Source of the DNA: Lentzea albidocapillata
GTDB taxonomy: Bacteria > Actinomycetota > Actinomycetes > Mycobacteriales > Pseudonocardiaceae
Length of the DNA stretch: 64,000 bases
Direction: 5' to 3'
NCBI RefSeq assembly: GCF_000719115.1
Contig: NZ_JOEA01000021.1
Span: forward strand, 105,219-169,218
Part shown: positions 19,663 to 29,084 of the stretch, one piece after another
How the letters are laid out: each line of letters starts with the position of its first letter
How positions within the stretch are numbered: position 1 is the first letter of the stretch
Position numbers and translations under genes: made by a program
Notes under the pieces: model-generated
Databases searched by the model: none
What the model saw: the letters and a program-made list of their open reading frames with translations, nothing else
What the model was told of the DNA's origin: nothing

Positions 19663-21657
19663 GTGCCGTACCCAGCTGACCGTGAGCGCGACCGGCCCTG
19701 GGTGATGCGCACGTACGCGGGTCACTCGTCGGCCACCGCCTCCAACGAGCTCTACCGCCGGAACCTGTCGAAGGGCCAGACCGGGTTGTCGGTGGCGTTC
19801 GACCTGCCGACGCAGACCGGCTACGACCCCGACGACGAGCTCGCGAAGGGCGAGGTCGGCAAGGTCGGCGTGCCCATCAGCCACATCGGCGACATGCGGC
19901 AGCTCTTCGACCAGATCCCGCTCGCCGGCGCCAACACGTCGATGACGATCAACGCGACGGCCATGTGGCTGCTCGCCATGTACGTCACCGTGGCCGAGGA
20001 ACAGGGCGCGGACCCGTCGGCGCTCGCCGGCACGACGCAGAACGACATCATCAAGGAGTACCTGTCCCGCGGCACCTACGTGTTCCCGCCGGGACCGTCG
20101 CTGCGGCTGATCACCGACATGGTCGCGTGGACCGTGTCGAACGTGCCGAAGTGGAACCCGATCAACATCTGCAGCTACCACCTCCAGGAGGTCGGCGCGA
20201 CGCCGGCGCAGGAGGTCGCGTACGCGATGTGCACGGCGATCGCCGTCCTCGACTCGGTGCGCGACTCCGGTCAGGTGCCGCAGGAGAAGTTCGGTGAGGT
20301 CGTCGCTCGCATCTCCTTCTTCGTGAACGCCGGTGTGCGGTTCATCGAGGAAATGTGCAAGATGCGCGCGTTCGCCCAGCTGTGGGACGAGATCACGCTG
20401 GAGCGTTACGGCGTCGAGAACCCGAAGCACCGCCGGTTCCGCTACGGCGTGCAGGTCAACTCCCTCGGTCTCACCGAGGCGCAGCCGGAGAACAACGTCC
20501 AGCGCATCGTGCTGGAGATGCTCGCGGTCTCGTTGTCCCGCAACGCCCGTGCGCGCGCCATCCAGCTCCCCGCGTGGAACGAGGCACTCGGCCTGCCGCG
20601 CCCGTGGGACCAGCAGTGGGCGTTGCGCATGCAGCAGGTGCTCGCCTACGAGACGGACCTCCTGGAGTACGACGACATCTTCGACGGCTCGCCGGTCATC
20701 GAGGCGAAGGTCGGCGAGATCCTGGCCGGTGCCCGCGAGGAGATCGACCGCGTGCAGGCGATGGGCGGCGCCGTCGCGGCCGTCGAGTCCGGCTACATGA
20801 AGTCGAACCTCGTGTCCTCACTGGCGGATCGCCGCCGCCGCGTCGAGGCGGGCGAGGACATCGTGGTGGGCGTCAACAAGTTCGACACGACCGAGCCGTC
20901 GCCGCTGCAGGCCGAGGGCGCGAACTCGATCGAGACCATCGACCCGGTCGCCGAGGCGCAGGCCGTCGAGGCGATCAGGCAGTGGCGCGCCAACCGCGAC
21001 AACGCCGCGGTCGAGGCGTCCCTGGACGCCCTGCGCGAGGCCGCGAAGACCGACCGGAACCTCGTCGAGGTGACGCTGGCGTGCGCACGTGCCGGCGTGA
21101 CGACCGGCGAGTGGTCGCAGGCACTGCGGGACACGTTCGGCGAATACCGTGCGCCGACAGGCGTTTCCGGTGCGTCGGCTTCCGGCGAGGCGGGCTCGGA
21201 GATCGCGCGCGTGCGTGAACGCGTACGTTCGACCGGCGAGGAGATGGGCGAGCGCCTGCGCATGCTCGTCGGCAAGCCGGGCCTCGACGGCCACTCCAAC
21301 GGCGCCGAGCAGGTCGCCGTGCGCGCCCGCGATGTCGGTTTCGAGGTCGTCTACCAGGGCATCCGCCTCACGCCGGCACAGATCGTTGCGGCCGCCGTGC
21401 AGGAGGACGTGCACGTCGTGGGCCTCTCGATCCTCTCCGGCTCGCACCTGGAGGTCGTGCCCGCGGTGGTCGACGGCCTGCGCGCGGCCGGTGCCGGAGA
21501 CATCCCGGTCATCGTCGGCGGCATCATCCCGCCGGACGACGCCGCCAAGCTGCGCGAGCGTGGCGTGGCGCGGGTGTTCACGCCCAAGGACTACGAGCTG
21601 ACCGAGATCATGGATGAGATCGTCACCGTGATCCGAGAGGTGCGCTCACTCGGCTGA
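19663..21657 (+). CDS. Adenosylcobalamin-dependent ethylmalonyl-CoA mutase-type enzyme (Ecm/MeaA)
   Basis: A 664-residue single-chain acyl-CoA mutase. The N-terminal barrel has SVAFDLPTQTGYD, TTQNDIIKEYLSRGTYVFPP and NPINICSYHLQEVGATPAQE. The C-terminal B12 domain has DGHSNG (D542-G-H544, the cobalt-ligating His), then GLSILSGSHLEVVP and VGGIIPPDDA. Sequence and length match the MeaA/Ecm group, which converts ethylmalonyl-CoA to methylsuccinyl-CoA, more closely than two-subunit methylmalonyl-CoA mutase. GTG 19663 was chosen because GGGAGG precedes it and MPYPADRERDRPWVM is the usual start. meaB, mce and ccr, also in this window, supply its chaperone, epimerase and substrate. Confidence 0.9.
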   Translation: MPYPADRERDRPWVMRTYAGHSSATASNELYRRNLSKGQTGLSVAFDLPTQTGYDPDDELAKGEVGKVGVPISHIGDMRQLFDQIPLAGANTSMTINATAMWLLAMYVTVAEEQGADPSALAGTTQNDIIKEYLSRGTYVFPPGPSLRLITDMVAWTVSNVPKWNPINICSYHLQEVGATPAQEVAYAMCTAIAVLDSVRDSGQVPQEKFGEVVARISFFVNAGVRFIEEMCKMRAFAQLWDEITLERYGVENPKHRRFRYGVQVNSLGLTEAQPENNVQRIVLEMLAVSLSRNARARAIQLPAWNEALGLPRPWDQQWALRMQQVLAYETDLLEYDDIFDGSPVIEAKVGEILAGAREEIDRVQAMGGAVAAVESGYMKSNLVSSLADRRRRVEAGEDIVVGVNKFDTTEPSPLQAEGANSIETIDPVAEAQAVEAIRQWRANRDNAAVEASLDALREAAKTDRNLVEVTLACARAGVTTGEWSQALRDTFGEYRAPTGVSGASASGEAGSEIARVRERVRSTGEEMGERLRMLVGKPGLDGHSNGAEQVAVRARDVGFEVVYQGIRLTPAQIVAAAVQEDVHVVGLSILSGSHLEVVPAVVDGLRAAGAGDIPVIVGGIIPPDDAAKLRERGVARVFTPKDYELTEIMDEIVTVIREVRSLG

Positions 21658-21680
21658 GCCCTCGTAACGCTTGCTCGTTC

Positions 21681-21694
21681 GGAGTAGAAACTCC
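21681..21694. promoter_or_regulatory. Short palindrome in front of the trypco2/protease operon
   Basis: GGAGT-AGAA-ACTCC is a perfect 5-bp inverted repeat with a 4-base spacer, 34 bases before the trypco2 start. It is well placed for an operator of the two-gene operon. No regulator gene is adjacent. Confidence 0.3.
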
Positions 21695-21728
21695 TCGTAG
21701 ATCTTGTTCGTACGGGGAGGGGTGTCCG

Positions 21729-22031
21729 ATGGCGGTAGAGCTCGCCGATCTGATCGGTCAGCTGCGTGCCGAGCTGACCGAGGCGATGCACGCGGGAGAG
21801 AACGAGGACCTGCGCTTCGAGCTGGGCCCGGTCGAACTGGAGCTGACGGTCGCGGTCACCAAGGAGGCCAAGCCCGGCGCGAAGGTCAAGTTCTGGGTCG
21901 TCGAGCTCGGCGCGGACGTCAGCGTCTCCTCCGCGACGACTCAGACGATCAAGCTCGTGCTCGACCCGCGCCGCCGAGGCCAGACCGGGAAGGTCGAGAT
22001 CTCCGGCGCCGAGGCGGCTGACGAGAAATGA
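21729..22031 (+). CDS. Trypco2 (trypsin-co-occurring domain 2) family protein
   Basis: 100 residues matching the trypco2 pattern: LADLIGQLRAELTEAM, then LRFELGPVELELTVAVTK and KVKFWVVELGADVSV, ending with a strand containing TIKLVLDP. Trypco domains were named for repeated association with trypsin-like peptidases in predicted bacterial conflict systems. Their biochemistry is unknown. ATG 21729 has GGGGAGGGG upstream, a strong ribosome binding site. Its TGA stop overlaps the ATG of the protease gene (ATGA), so the two are translationally coupled and presumably act together. Confidence 0.85.
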   Translation: MAVELADLIGQLRAELTEAMHAGENEDLRFELGPVELELTVAVTKEAKPGAKVKFWVVELGADVSVSSATTQTIKLVLDPRRRGQTGKVEISGAEAADEK

Positions 22032-25000
22032 CCGGTGCGCCGCTCGACCGGGCGCGGGTGGCGGAGCTGATCGTCGTCCGCGCCGACGGACGGCAGCGTG
22101 GTTCCGGTTACCGCGTACGTGCCGACGCGGTGCTGACTGCGGCGCACGTCGTCGTTGGCGCATCCTCCGTGCGCATCCGGTTCGAGCCCGACCTGCCCGG
22201 CGAGCGGGTCTTCGACGCGGTGTCGTGGTGGGCCGACCCGGTATCGGACATCGCGGTGGTGACGATTGCGCCGCACCGGGGAGAGACCGTCGCTCAGGTG
22301 CGGTTCGGGCGCATCGAGGACCGCGCGGCGGTGCTCTCCGTCGAGGCGGTCGGCTTTCCACTGTGGAAGATGCGCACGGACGCCGATGGCAAGCGCTACC
22401 GCGACTCCGCGCACGCTCACGGCACGGTCGCGGTGCTGTCGAACTGGCGCGAAGGCACGCTGGAGGTCGTCGTCGAACCTGCCGCCGCCGTGGCAGGGGA
22501 GGCCTCGCCGTGGCAGGGGATGTCCGGTGCGACGTTGTGGGCCAACGGACACATCGTCGGCGTGATCGCGAAACACCACCCCGGCGACGGGCTCGGCCGC
22601 CTGGCCGCGTCCAGAGTGGACCTCGCGCTCGACCGCGTCGATCCCTCCTCCGGCGCACCGCTGCGCGAGGCGCTCGCCGTTGTCGCGCCGTTGACCGACG
22701 TGCTGCCTCCAGCTCGTCCCGACCTGATCACCAACGCCTACCAGGCGCTGATGACCGAGATCGCGCCCGAGCACCTGCACGACCGGGGGTGGGAGCTCGA
22801 CGAACTGGCCAGGTTCTGTGCCGGCGACGAGCCGTACCTGTGGTGGCAGGCCGGTCCGTGGGCGGGCAAGTCCGCGCTGCTCGCCTGGTTCGCGCTGCAC
22901 CCGCCGGACGGTGTCGACGTGGTGTCCTTCTTCGTCACCGGCCGGTGGGCGGGCCAGTCCGACAGCGATGCGTTCACCGAGGCGGTGCTCGACCAGCTCG
23001 CCGCCCTCGTCGGCGAGCCACCGGAGTTCGCCATGGAAGCCCCTGCCCGCCGCGGGCACCTCCTGCGCCTGTTGAACACGGCCGCCGCGAGGAGCGCCGA
23101 GTCCGGTCGCACCCTGCTGCTCGTCGTCGACGGCCTCGACGAGGACACGGGCCGCGTGGTCGGCCGTGCGAGCATCGCGAACCTGCTGCCTCGCCGCCCA
23201 CCGCCGGGCCTCCGCGTCCTCGTGGCGAGCCGGCCGTATCCCGATCTGCCCGACGACATCCCCGGTGACCATCCACTTCGGACGATCGTGCCCCGCCCGC
23301 TGCCCGAGTCGCCATACGCCAGAAACCTGGAGGGCGAGGCGAAGCACGAGCTCGCGACGCTGCTCGGCACGCCCGGCCCGCAACGCGACGTGCTCGGCCT
23401 GATCACCGCGTCCGGCGGTGGTCTCACCCAGTCCGACCTGGAGGAGCTGACCGGCCGTCCGTTCTACGAGCTGGACGCGCTCTTCAGCGGCGTGCTCGGT
23501 CGCAGCGTGGCGGTCACAGCCTCCGAACATGTCTGCCTCTTCACCCACGACACGTTGCGAGAGCAGGCCGAACGCGCTTACGGCGCCGGCCTCGCCGCCT
23601 ACCGCGCGAAGCTGCACGAGTGGGCTGACAGCCACCGTGTGCTCGGATGGACCGAGCACACACCGATCTACCTCCTCCGCGGATATCCCAAGTTGCTAGC
23701 GGCTCTTGGCGACGCGCAGCGCCTGGCGGCGTGTGCGCTCGACCGGTCGCGCCACGACCGGATGCTGGCGTCAACCGGCGGGGATGCGTTGGCGCTGAAC
23801 GAAAACCTGTCGGCGGCGGCCCTGCTCGCCCAGGCACCGGAACCAGATCTCCTGACTCTGCTCAGAGTCGCCGTCGCCCGCACGGAACTCGGCCAGCGCA
23901 ACATCCACATCCCCTCCGCGCTGCCCGGCGTCTGGGCACGTCTCGGCGAGGTCGATCGGGCTGTCGCACTGGCCACCAGCCTCATCGACAAGTTCAACCG
24001 CGCCATCGCACTGATCAAGGTCGTCGAAGCACTCGTCGAAACCGGTGATCGCGACCGTGTGCTTCGTGTCGCGGAGGAGGCTGAACACGCCGTTGCGCAG
24101 ATCGGCGAATCGAACATGCGGTGGGGCGAGCTGATCGTACTGGCGGACGCGTTGTCCAGGAGCACGGAACCGGAGCGTTCCCTGCGGATGCTCGCGGAGG
24201 TCGAGGCCGCCGTGCCGCAGGTCGGTGACCGCTATGACCAGGCAAAGCTGCTGGAGGAACTCGCACGCAGGGCGCTGGCGCAGGGGCGCGACGACGATGC
24301 GGCACGGTTCGCGCTGGCGACCCGCGACGGCCATGGCCAGATGGAGCTGTTGAGGGATCTCGCCGGCGAGGTGGGCACCGACGTCGAGCGGGCGCTGCGA
24401 TTCCTCGTGCTGATCGACTACCGGGACGAACGTGAGGTTCAGCTGCGCGGGCTGGCAAAAGATGCGGTCGCCGCGGGTGACGACGACGGTGCGCTGCGGA
24501 CAGTCCTGGAGATGCGGCAGCCCGACGAGATCCTCGGGGAACTGGCCGACGACGCGGTGGCTCGCGGTGAGCTGGGCCGCGCGGGCCGGTTCGCCTTCGG
24601 AATCGTGACGCCTTCCCGTCGCGCGAAGGCTTTGTGCGCACTGGCGCACGCATACCAGGGCACCACGCGGGCCGCATGGCTCGCCGCGGCCGCCGAAGCG
24701 CTGCTGCCCGAGATCACGGAGCCGCACGAGCAGGCGTACGTGCTGGCTGAGCTGGCGGTGGTCCTGCCTGACCGCGCGGCAGAGCTGTCTCGCGCAGCCG
24801 TGGACGTCGCCGAGCGGATCGACAACCGGCCTTTCGCCGCGCGGGTGCTGGGCGAGGTCGCCGTGGTCGCGGCCCGCGGTGGCGACCACGTGCGATTCGC
24901 AGAGCTCGCGGACCTGGCCGAGCGCTGGGCGGACGGCTCCTTGGTCTCGCTGATGGGACTGGCCCGATCCGCGGCTGCCGCGGCGGATCACCACCGGGCC

Positions 25001-26743
25001 AGGAGACTGCTCGATGTCGTAGCGGAGGACACGTCCGACGAGTACCTGCCGTGGCTCCTGGAGCAGGTTCCGGGGATCGCCGCCGCAATCGGGGCGGTGG
25101 ACCTGGTGCTGCGAATGGCGCGGATGAACTGGCACTCAGCCGACCTCGCCGATGTGCTCGCGGCCGCACTCGAAGCGCACGACGACGAAAGGGTGCGCCG
25201 GATCGTGGACGAGATCACGCAGTACCGGCCACGGCTCGCGGGCAGCCCCAGTGATCAAATTCCCAGCCTGGTGCGCCTGGGCGAGGACGACAGGGTGCTC
25301 GCGCTCGCAGACGGTGTCGAAGACCGGTGGCAGAACGGCTACGTGCTGCAGGCCGCCGCGGAGATCGTGGTGTCCGCCGGCGAGGACGACCGCGCACGAC
25401 GGTTCGTGAAGGCCATCAGATCGCCCGGCCGGCGTGACGACGCGTTGTGGCACCTGTGCTGGACCCTTGCCGAAGAGGAGCACGTCGACAGGGCCGAACG
25501 CTTCGCGGATGCGATCCGCGAAGCACGCCAGCGCGATCCCGCGCTCCGCGTTCTCGCTCTCGCGGTGGACGACCAGGAACGCGCGCTCGCCTTCGCTGAC
25601 CGGATCGCCGGCCGGCCGGCGCGAGCGTTCTGCCTCACCGAGCTAGCCGCCGCCGCGGATGATGCCAGGCGCGCGCGGGAACTTTGCGCGGCTGCCGAGG
25701 AGGTCGCGCGAGCGGCGGCGAGCACGGATGAACGGGATGAACTGCGCGTCCACCTGGTTCACGCGCTGATCGCGGAGGACGACGAGGCTCTCGTCGAGCG
25801 GCTCGCACGGGCCACCACAGGTCTGGACTGGCGGCTGGAGGCGTTCATCGCGCTGGTCCGCCGGGCGGTCCACAGCGGGCAGCCGGAACGAGCTCGCTCG
25901 ATCACAGCGGAGGTCGTCGGCATCCCGTGCGAGGAAAGCGCGTGGCGGTTCGATCGGGTCGTGGACCTCCTGCTGACCATCGGTGACGTGGCGACGGCCG
26001 AGCAGGTGGTCGCTGACCTCGGGGTGGTCGCGGAAGCGTGCGGGGACGACTACCTCCGCGGAAACCTCTACACGACGCTGGCCGGTCTGGCCGGCAGGCT
26101 CGGCCGCCCTGCGGAAGGTCTGGCGCACGTCGACAGGCTCGACAACGAGGCGAGCCGGCTCGACGCGCTGAGTGCGTTGGCCTATGCCGTCCAGGACGGG
26201 CCGGTCCTCGCCGAGGTGAAGCGCCGTGTCCTGGCGATCGCCCGCGACTTCGAGAGCGACGTCATGGGTTTCTGGCTGAGCAACGCGGTCGGGGCGCTCG
26301 CCGCGATCGGCAGCTTCACACGGGCAATGGACCTGGTGCGTTCAGAGGATTCGCCGTCCTACCAGTCGGAGGCGCTCCGGGCCCTGGCAGAGGTTATCCC
26401 CGACGATCCCGAGCTGCTCGCGCGGTGGGAATCCGCTGCTGAGCAGATCGCCGACGCGTACGCCCGCGACGAGGTTTTCGGCAACTTCGTCGCTGTCCGC
26501 GGTGGAGACGGACCGCACGAGGACGCCCTCAGGCTGGCTGGACGCATCACCGACCCATCGGTGCGCGCCGAGGCTTTGCGGTGCATCCGGCTCATGGCGA
26601 TCGCGGACGGCCGCGAGTCCGCGGGTGCCCGCCGGTTCGTGGCGGAGGTACTCACCACGACAGAGTGGCGGCGGGCGTTGCCCGCGGTGGCGAAGGTGGA
26701 CCTCAGTGCGCTCCAGCGGTTCGCGGACGAGGTTTTGGGTTAG
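22028..26743 (+). CDS. Trypsin-like serine protease fused to a P-loop NTPase and long helical repeats (putative conflict/defence effector)
   Basis: 1571 residues in three parts. Residues 1-200 are a trypsin-like peptidase without a signal peptide, with triad candidates H40 (LTAAH), D74 (SDIAV) and S166 (GMSGA). Residues about 235-560 are a STAND/NACHT-like NTPase with Walker A GPWAGKS (K281), Walker B LLLVVDGLDED (368-372) and VLVASRPYPDLP as a sensor segment, followed by winged-helix-like sequence. Residues about 600-1571 are degenerate Ala/Leu/Arg-rich helical repeats of TPR type, suited to ligand sensing. The layout effector-NTPase-repeat is that of STAND sensors, which would activate a cytoplasmic protease on ligand binding. 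Activation and target are inference. Confidence 0.85.
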   Translation: MTGAPLDRARVAELIVVRADGRQRGSGYRVRADAVLTAAHVVVGASSVRIRFEPDLPGERVFDAVSWWADPVSDIAVVTIAPHRGETVAQVRFGRIEDRAAVLSVEAVGFPLWKMRTDADGKRYRDSAHAHGTVAVLSNWREGTLEVVVEPAAAVAGEASPWQGMSGATLWANGHIVGVIAKHHPGDGLGRLAASRVDLALDRVDPSSGAPLREALAVVAPLTDVLPPARPDLITNAYQALMTEIAPEHLHDRGWELDELARFCAGDEPYLWWQAGPWAGKSALLAWFALHPPDGVDVVSFFVTGRWAGQSDSDAFTEAVLDQLAALVGEPPEFAMEAPARRGHLLRLLNTAAARSAESGRTLLLVVDGLDEDTGRVVGRASIANLLPRRPPPGLRVLVASRPYPDLPDDIPGDHPLRTIVPRPLPESPYARNLEGEAKHELATLLGTPGPQRDVLGLITASGGGLTQSDLEELTGRPFYELDALFSGVLGRSVAVTASEHVCLFTHDTLREQAERAYGAGLAAYRAKLHEWADSHRVLGWTEHTPIYLLRGYPKLLAALGDAQRLAACALDRSRHDRMLASTGGDALALNENLSAAALLAQAPEPDLLTLLRVAVARTELGQRNIHIPSALPGVWARLGEVDRAVALATSLIDKFNRAIALIKVVEALVETGDRDRVLRVAEEAEHAVAQIGESNMRWGELIVLADALSRSTEPERSLRMLAEVEAAVPQVGDRYDQAKLLEELARRALAQGRDDDAARFALATRDGHGQMELLRDLAGEVGTDVERALRFLVLIDYRDEREVQLRGLAKDAVAAGDDDGALRTVLEMRQPDEILGELADDAVARGELGRAGRFAFGIVTPSRRAKALCALAHAYQGTTRAAWLAAAAEALLPEITEPHEQAYVLAELAVVLPDRAAELSRAAVDVAERIDNRPFAARVLGEVAVVAARGGDHVRFAELADLAERWADGSLVSLMGLARSAAAAADHHRARRLLDVVAEDTSDEYLPWLLEQVPGIAAAIGAVDLVLRMARMNWHSADLADVLAAALEAHDDERVRRIVDEITQYRPRLAGSPSDQIPSLVRLGEDDRVLALADGVEDRWQNGYVLQAAAEIVVSAGEDDRARRFVKAIRSPGRRDDALWHLCWTLAEEEHVDRAERFADAIREARQRDPALRVLALAVDDQERALAFADRIAGRPARAFCLTELAAAADDARRARELCAAAEEVARAAASTDERDELRVHLVHALIAEDDEALVERLARATTGLDWRLEAFIALVRRAVHSGQPERARSITAEVVGIPCEESAWRFDRVVDLLLTIGDVATAEQVVADLGVVAEACGDDYLRGNLYTTLAGLAGRLGRPAEGLAHVDRLDNEASRLDALSALAYAVQDGPVLAEVKRRVLAIARDFESDVMGFWLSNAVGALAAIGSFTRAMDLVRSEDSPSYQSEALRALAEVIPDDPELLARWESAAEQIADAYARDEVFGNFVAVRGGDGPHEDALRLAGRITDPSVRAEALRCIRLMAIADGRESAGARRFVAEVLTTTEWRRALPAVAKVDLSALQRFADEVLG

Positions 26744-26752
26744 CGTCTGGGC

Positions 26753-27511
26753 ATGGTTGACGTTTCGCGGGACGGGTCCGTCGTCCGGATCACGATGAAC
26801 CGTGCGGCCAAGCGCAACGCGCTGTCCGCCGAGCACCTCACGGAGCTGCTGGACGCGTTCCGTGAGGCACGCACGTCGGACGCGGCCGGCATCGTGCTGG
26901 CCGCCGACGGGCCTGTCTTCTCCGCTGGGCACGACTTCGCGGACGTGCACGCCCGTGACGAGGAAGGTGTGCGGCTGCTGCTGGAGCTGTGCACCGTGCT
27001 GATGAAGACGATCCAGTCCGCGCCGCAGGTGGTCATCGCCCGCGTGCAGGGGCTGGCGACGGCGGCCGGATGTCAGGTCGTGGCTTCGTGCGATCTCGCG
27101 GTCGCGGCGGACACGGCCGGGTTCTCGTTGCCGGGCGGCAAGGCCGGGTGGTTCTGCCACACGCCCGCGGTGCCGGTGGCGCGGTCGATCGGGCGCAAGC
27201 GGTTGATGGAGCTCGTGCTCACCGGCGACGTGATCGACGCGGCGACGGCGGTGGAGTGGGGGCTGATCAACCGCGCGGTGCCGGTTGAGGAGTTGGACGC
27301 CGCCACGGACGACCTGCTGGCGCGCGCCACGCGGGGGAGCAGGGCGTCGAAGGCGATCGGCAAGCGGACGATCTACGCGCAGCTGGACCGGCCCGAGATC
27401 GACGGGTACGAGATCGCGCTGTCCGTCATGGCCGAGACTTCACAGTCCCCGTCAGCCAAAGAGGGACGTGCGTCGTTCCTGGAGAAGCGGCCGCCCGTGT
27501 GGCCCGACTAG
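26753..27511 (+). CDS. Enoyl-CoA hydratase/isomerase family protein (ECHDC3-like)
   Basis: A 252-residue crotonase-fold protein. Oxyanion-hole segments are FSAGHDFADVH and GLATAAGCQVVASCDLAVAAD, and KAIGKRTIYAQL lies in the C-terminal helices. The CQVVASCDLA form resembles the ECHDC3 subgroup more than classical short-chain enoyl-CoA hydratase, so use of crotonyl-CoA/3-hydroxybutyryl-CoA is possible but not shown. It starts nine bases after the protease gene and could be co-transcribed with it. Its 3' end overlaps the convergent regulator gene by 86 bases. Confidence 0.8.
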   Translation: MVDVSRDGSVVRITMNRAAKRNALSAEHLTELLDAFREARTSDAAGIVLAADGPVFSAGHDFADVHARDEEGVRLLLELCTVLMKTIQSAPQVVIARVQGLATAAGCQVVASCDLAVAADTAGFSLPGGKAGWFCHTPAVPVARSIGRKRLMELVLTGDVIDAATAVEWGLINRAVPVEELDAATDDLLARATRGSRASKAIGKRTIYAQLDRPEIDGYEIALSVMAETSQSPSAKEGRASFLEKRPPVWPD

Positions 27512-28280
27512 TCGCGAGGAGCCTCAGCGCGTCCGCGTTCGGGCCCGGCTCCGCCTGGTAGATCACCAGGAACTGGCCGGGCGCCTCGCGGATGTCGAAC
27601 GAGTGGTAGTCCAGCCTCAGCGCGCCGACGGCCGGGTGCACGAACTCCTTGGCGTCCTGGGTCTTCCCGCGCACCTCGTGCTGTTCCCAGAGCTCGCGGA
27701 ACGCGGCGCTCTCGCTCAGCGCGTCGACCATCTGCCTGAGGCGAGGGGACTTCGGATCGGCGGTCTGCCGCAGGTGGGCGACCGTGCTCTGGGCGACCCA
27801 GTTCCAGCGCGGGTAGAAGCTCGCGGCGGCCGGGTCGAGGAACGTCATCCTGGCCGCGTTGTCGGCAGGGGAGAACGGCTCGTAGAGGGCCTCGGCCAGC
27901 GCGTTCGAGGCGAGGATGTCGAGGACCGAGTTCATCACGAACGCGGGCATGTCGTGCAGCCCGCTGATGAGCCGGCGCAGTTCCGGGCTCACCACATCGG
28001 GCGCGTGGCCCTCGTCGGCGACCACGCCGGCCAGGCGGTGCAGGTGGGCGCGGGCGTCCGAGTCGAGCTTCAGCGCACGGCTCAGGGCGTCCAGGGCCTG
28101 GGCCGACGGGTTGGTCTCACGGCCCTGTTCGAGGCGGGCGTAGTAGTCCGCGCTCACGCCGGCGAGCACCGCGACCTCTTCGCGCCTGAGGCCCTTCACC
28201 TTGCGCTGGGTGTGCGACGGGAGGCCCGCGTCCTCTGGGTTGACGCGGGCGCGGTGGGCTTTCAGGAACTCTCCGAGCAC
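27426..28280 (-). CDS. XRE-family regulator with MmyB-like ligand-binding domain
   Basis: 284 residues. The N-terminal helix-turn-helix (LRREEVAVLAGVSADYYARL, residues about 32-51) is followed by ETNPSAQALDALSRALKLD. The C-terminal two thirds match the MmyB-like domain (FVMNSVLDILASNALAEALY, PRWNWVAQSTVAHLR, HPAVGALRLDYHSFDI, PGQFLVIYQAEPG). Such proteins usually control an adjacent oxidoreductase, and a divergent SDR gene lies 102 bases away. GTG 28280 follows CGGAG. The last 30 or so residues overlap the convergent crotonase gene and may be a read-through extension of a shorter ancestral end. Confidence 0.87.
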   Translation of the reverse strand: MLGEFLKAHRARVNPEDAGLPSHTQRKVKGLRREEVAVLAGVSADYYARLEQGRETNPSAQALDALSRALKLDSDARAHLHRLAGVVADEGHAPDVVSPELRRLISGLHDMPAFVMNSVLDILASNALAEALYEPFSPADNAARMTFLDPAAASFYPRWNWVAQSTVAHLRQTADPKSPRLRQMVDALSESAAFRELWEQHEVRGKTQDAKEFVHPAVGALRLDYHSFDIREAPGQFLVIYQAEPGPNADALRLLATSRATRAAASPGTTHVPLWLTGTVKSRP

Positions 28281-28382
28281 GTCTCCGAGGTTATTACCTG
28301 CGGTGGTGGTCTGCCTGGGTGTGCCGCACCTAGGGAGAACGTGTCCTGGTGGCGGCCTCGCCGCGCGCCGATCGTTGTTGCC

Positions 28383-29084
28383 ATGAGCGAAAAAGTTGTG
28401 GTGATCAGTGGAGCTTCCAGCGGTATCGGCGAGGCGACGGCCCGAGTCCTCGCGAAGGCCGGGCACCAGGTGTTCCTGGGGGCACGGCGGGAGGACCGGC
28501 TGGCAGCGCTGGCCGACGAGATCGTTGGCGCCTACGCGCCGCTGGACGTGACCTCCCGTGAGTCCTTCCAGTCCTTTGTGGATTCGGCGGTGGAACGGTA
28601 CGGGCGAGTCGACGTGCTGGTGAACAACGCGGGCGTGATGCCGTTGTCCCTCATGGGTTCGCTGAAGGTCGACGAGTGGGACCGCATGGTGGACGTGAAC
28701 ATCAAGGGCGTGCTGAACGGCATCGCCGCCGTGCTGCCCCGGTTCACGGGCGGCGGGCACGTCGTGAACGTCGCCTCGATCGCCGCGCACATGGTCATGC
28801 CGACCGCCGCCGTGTACTGCGCGACGAAGTACGCGGTGTGGGCGATCTCCGAGGGCCTGCGCCAGGAGCGCGACGACCTGCGCGTCACCGTGATCTCGCC
28901 CGGCGTCACGGAGTCCGAGCTGGCGGACACCATCACCGAGGACTTCGCGGCGTCGCTGATGGAGGACTTCCGCAAGCTCGCGCTGCCGGCGTCCGCCATC
29001 GGTGACGCCATCGCCTACGCGATCTCGCAGCCCGCGGAGGTCGACGTCAACGAGATCGTCGTACGGCCGGTCGCACAGCGCTAG
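28383..29084 (+). CDS. Short-chain dehydrogenase/reductase
   Basis: 233 residues with the classical SDR set: SGASSGIG nucleotide motif, LDVTS, NNAG (LVNNAGVMPLS), a catalytic Ser in VNVASIAAH, and YCATK as the Tyr-Lys pair. The Arg in GARRED after strand 2 favours NADP(H). ATG 28383. It is probably regulated by the divergent XRE protein. The substrate is unknown. Confidence 0.88.
   Translation: MSEKVVVISGASSGIGEATARVLAKAGHQVFLGARREDRLAALADEIVGAYAPLDVTSRESFQSFVDSAVERYGRVDVLVNNAGVMPLSLMGSLKVDEWDRMVDVNIKGVLNGIAAVLPRFTGGGHVVNVASIAAHMVMPTAAVYCATKYAVWAISEGLRQERDDLRVTVISPGVTESELADTITEDFAASLMEDFRKLALPASAIGDAIAYAISQPAEVDVNEIVVRPVAQR

Noticed and set aside
22028..22630. Trypsin domain considered as a secreted protease
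   Set aside because: No signal peptide or membrane helix precedes it, and it is fused to an NTPase, so a cytoplasmic role is more likely.
28293..28306. TTACCTGCGGTGGT between the XRE and SDR genes as another motif copy
   Set aside because: The right half does not resemble AGTAA; only TTAC matches.
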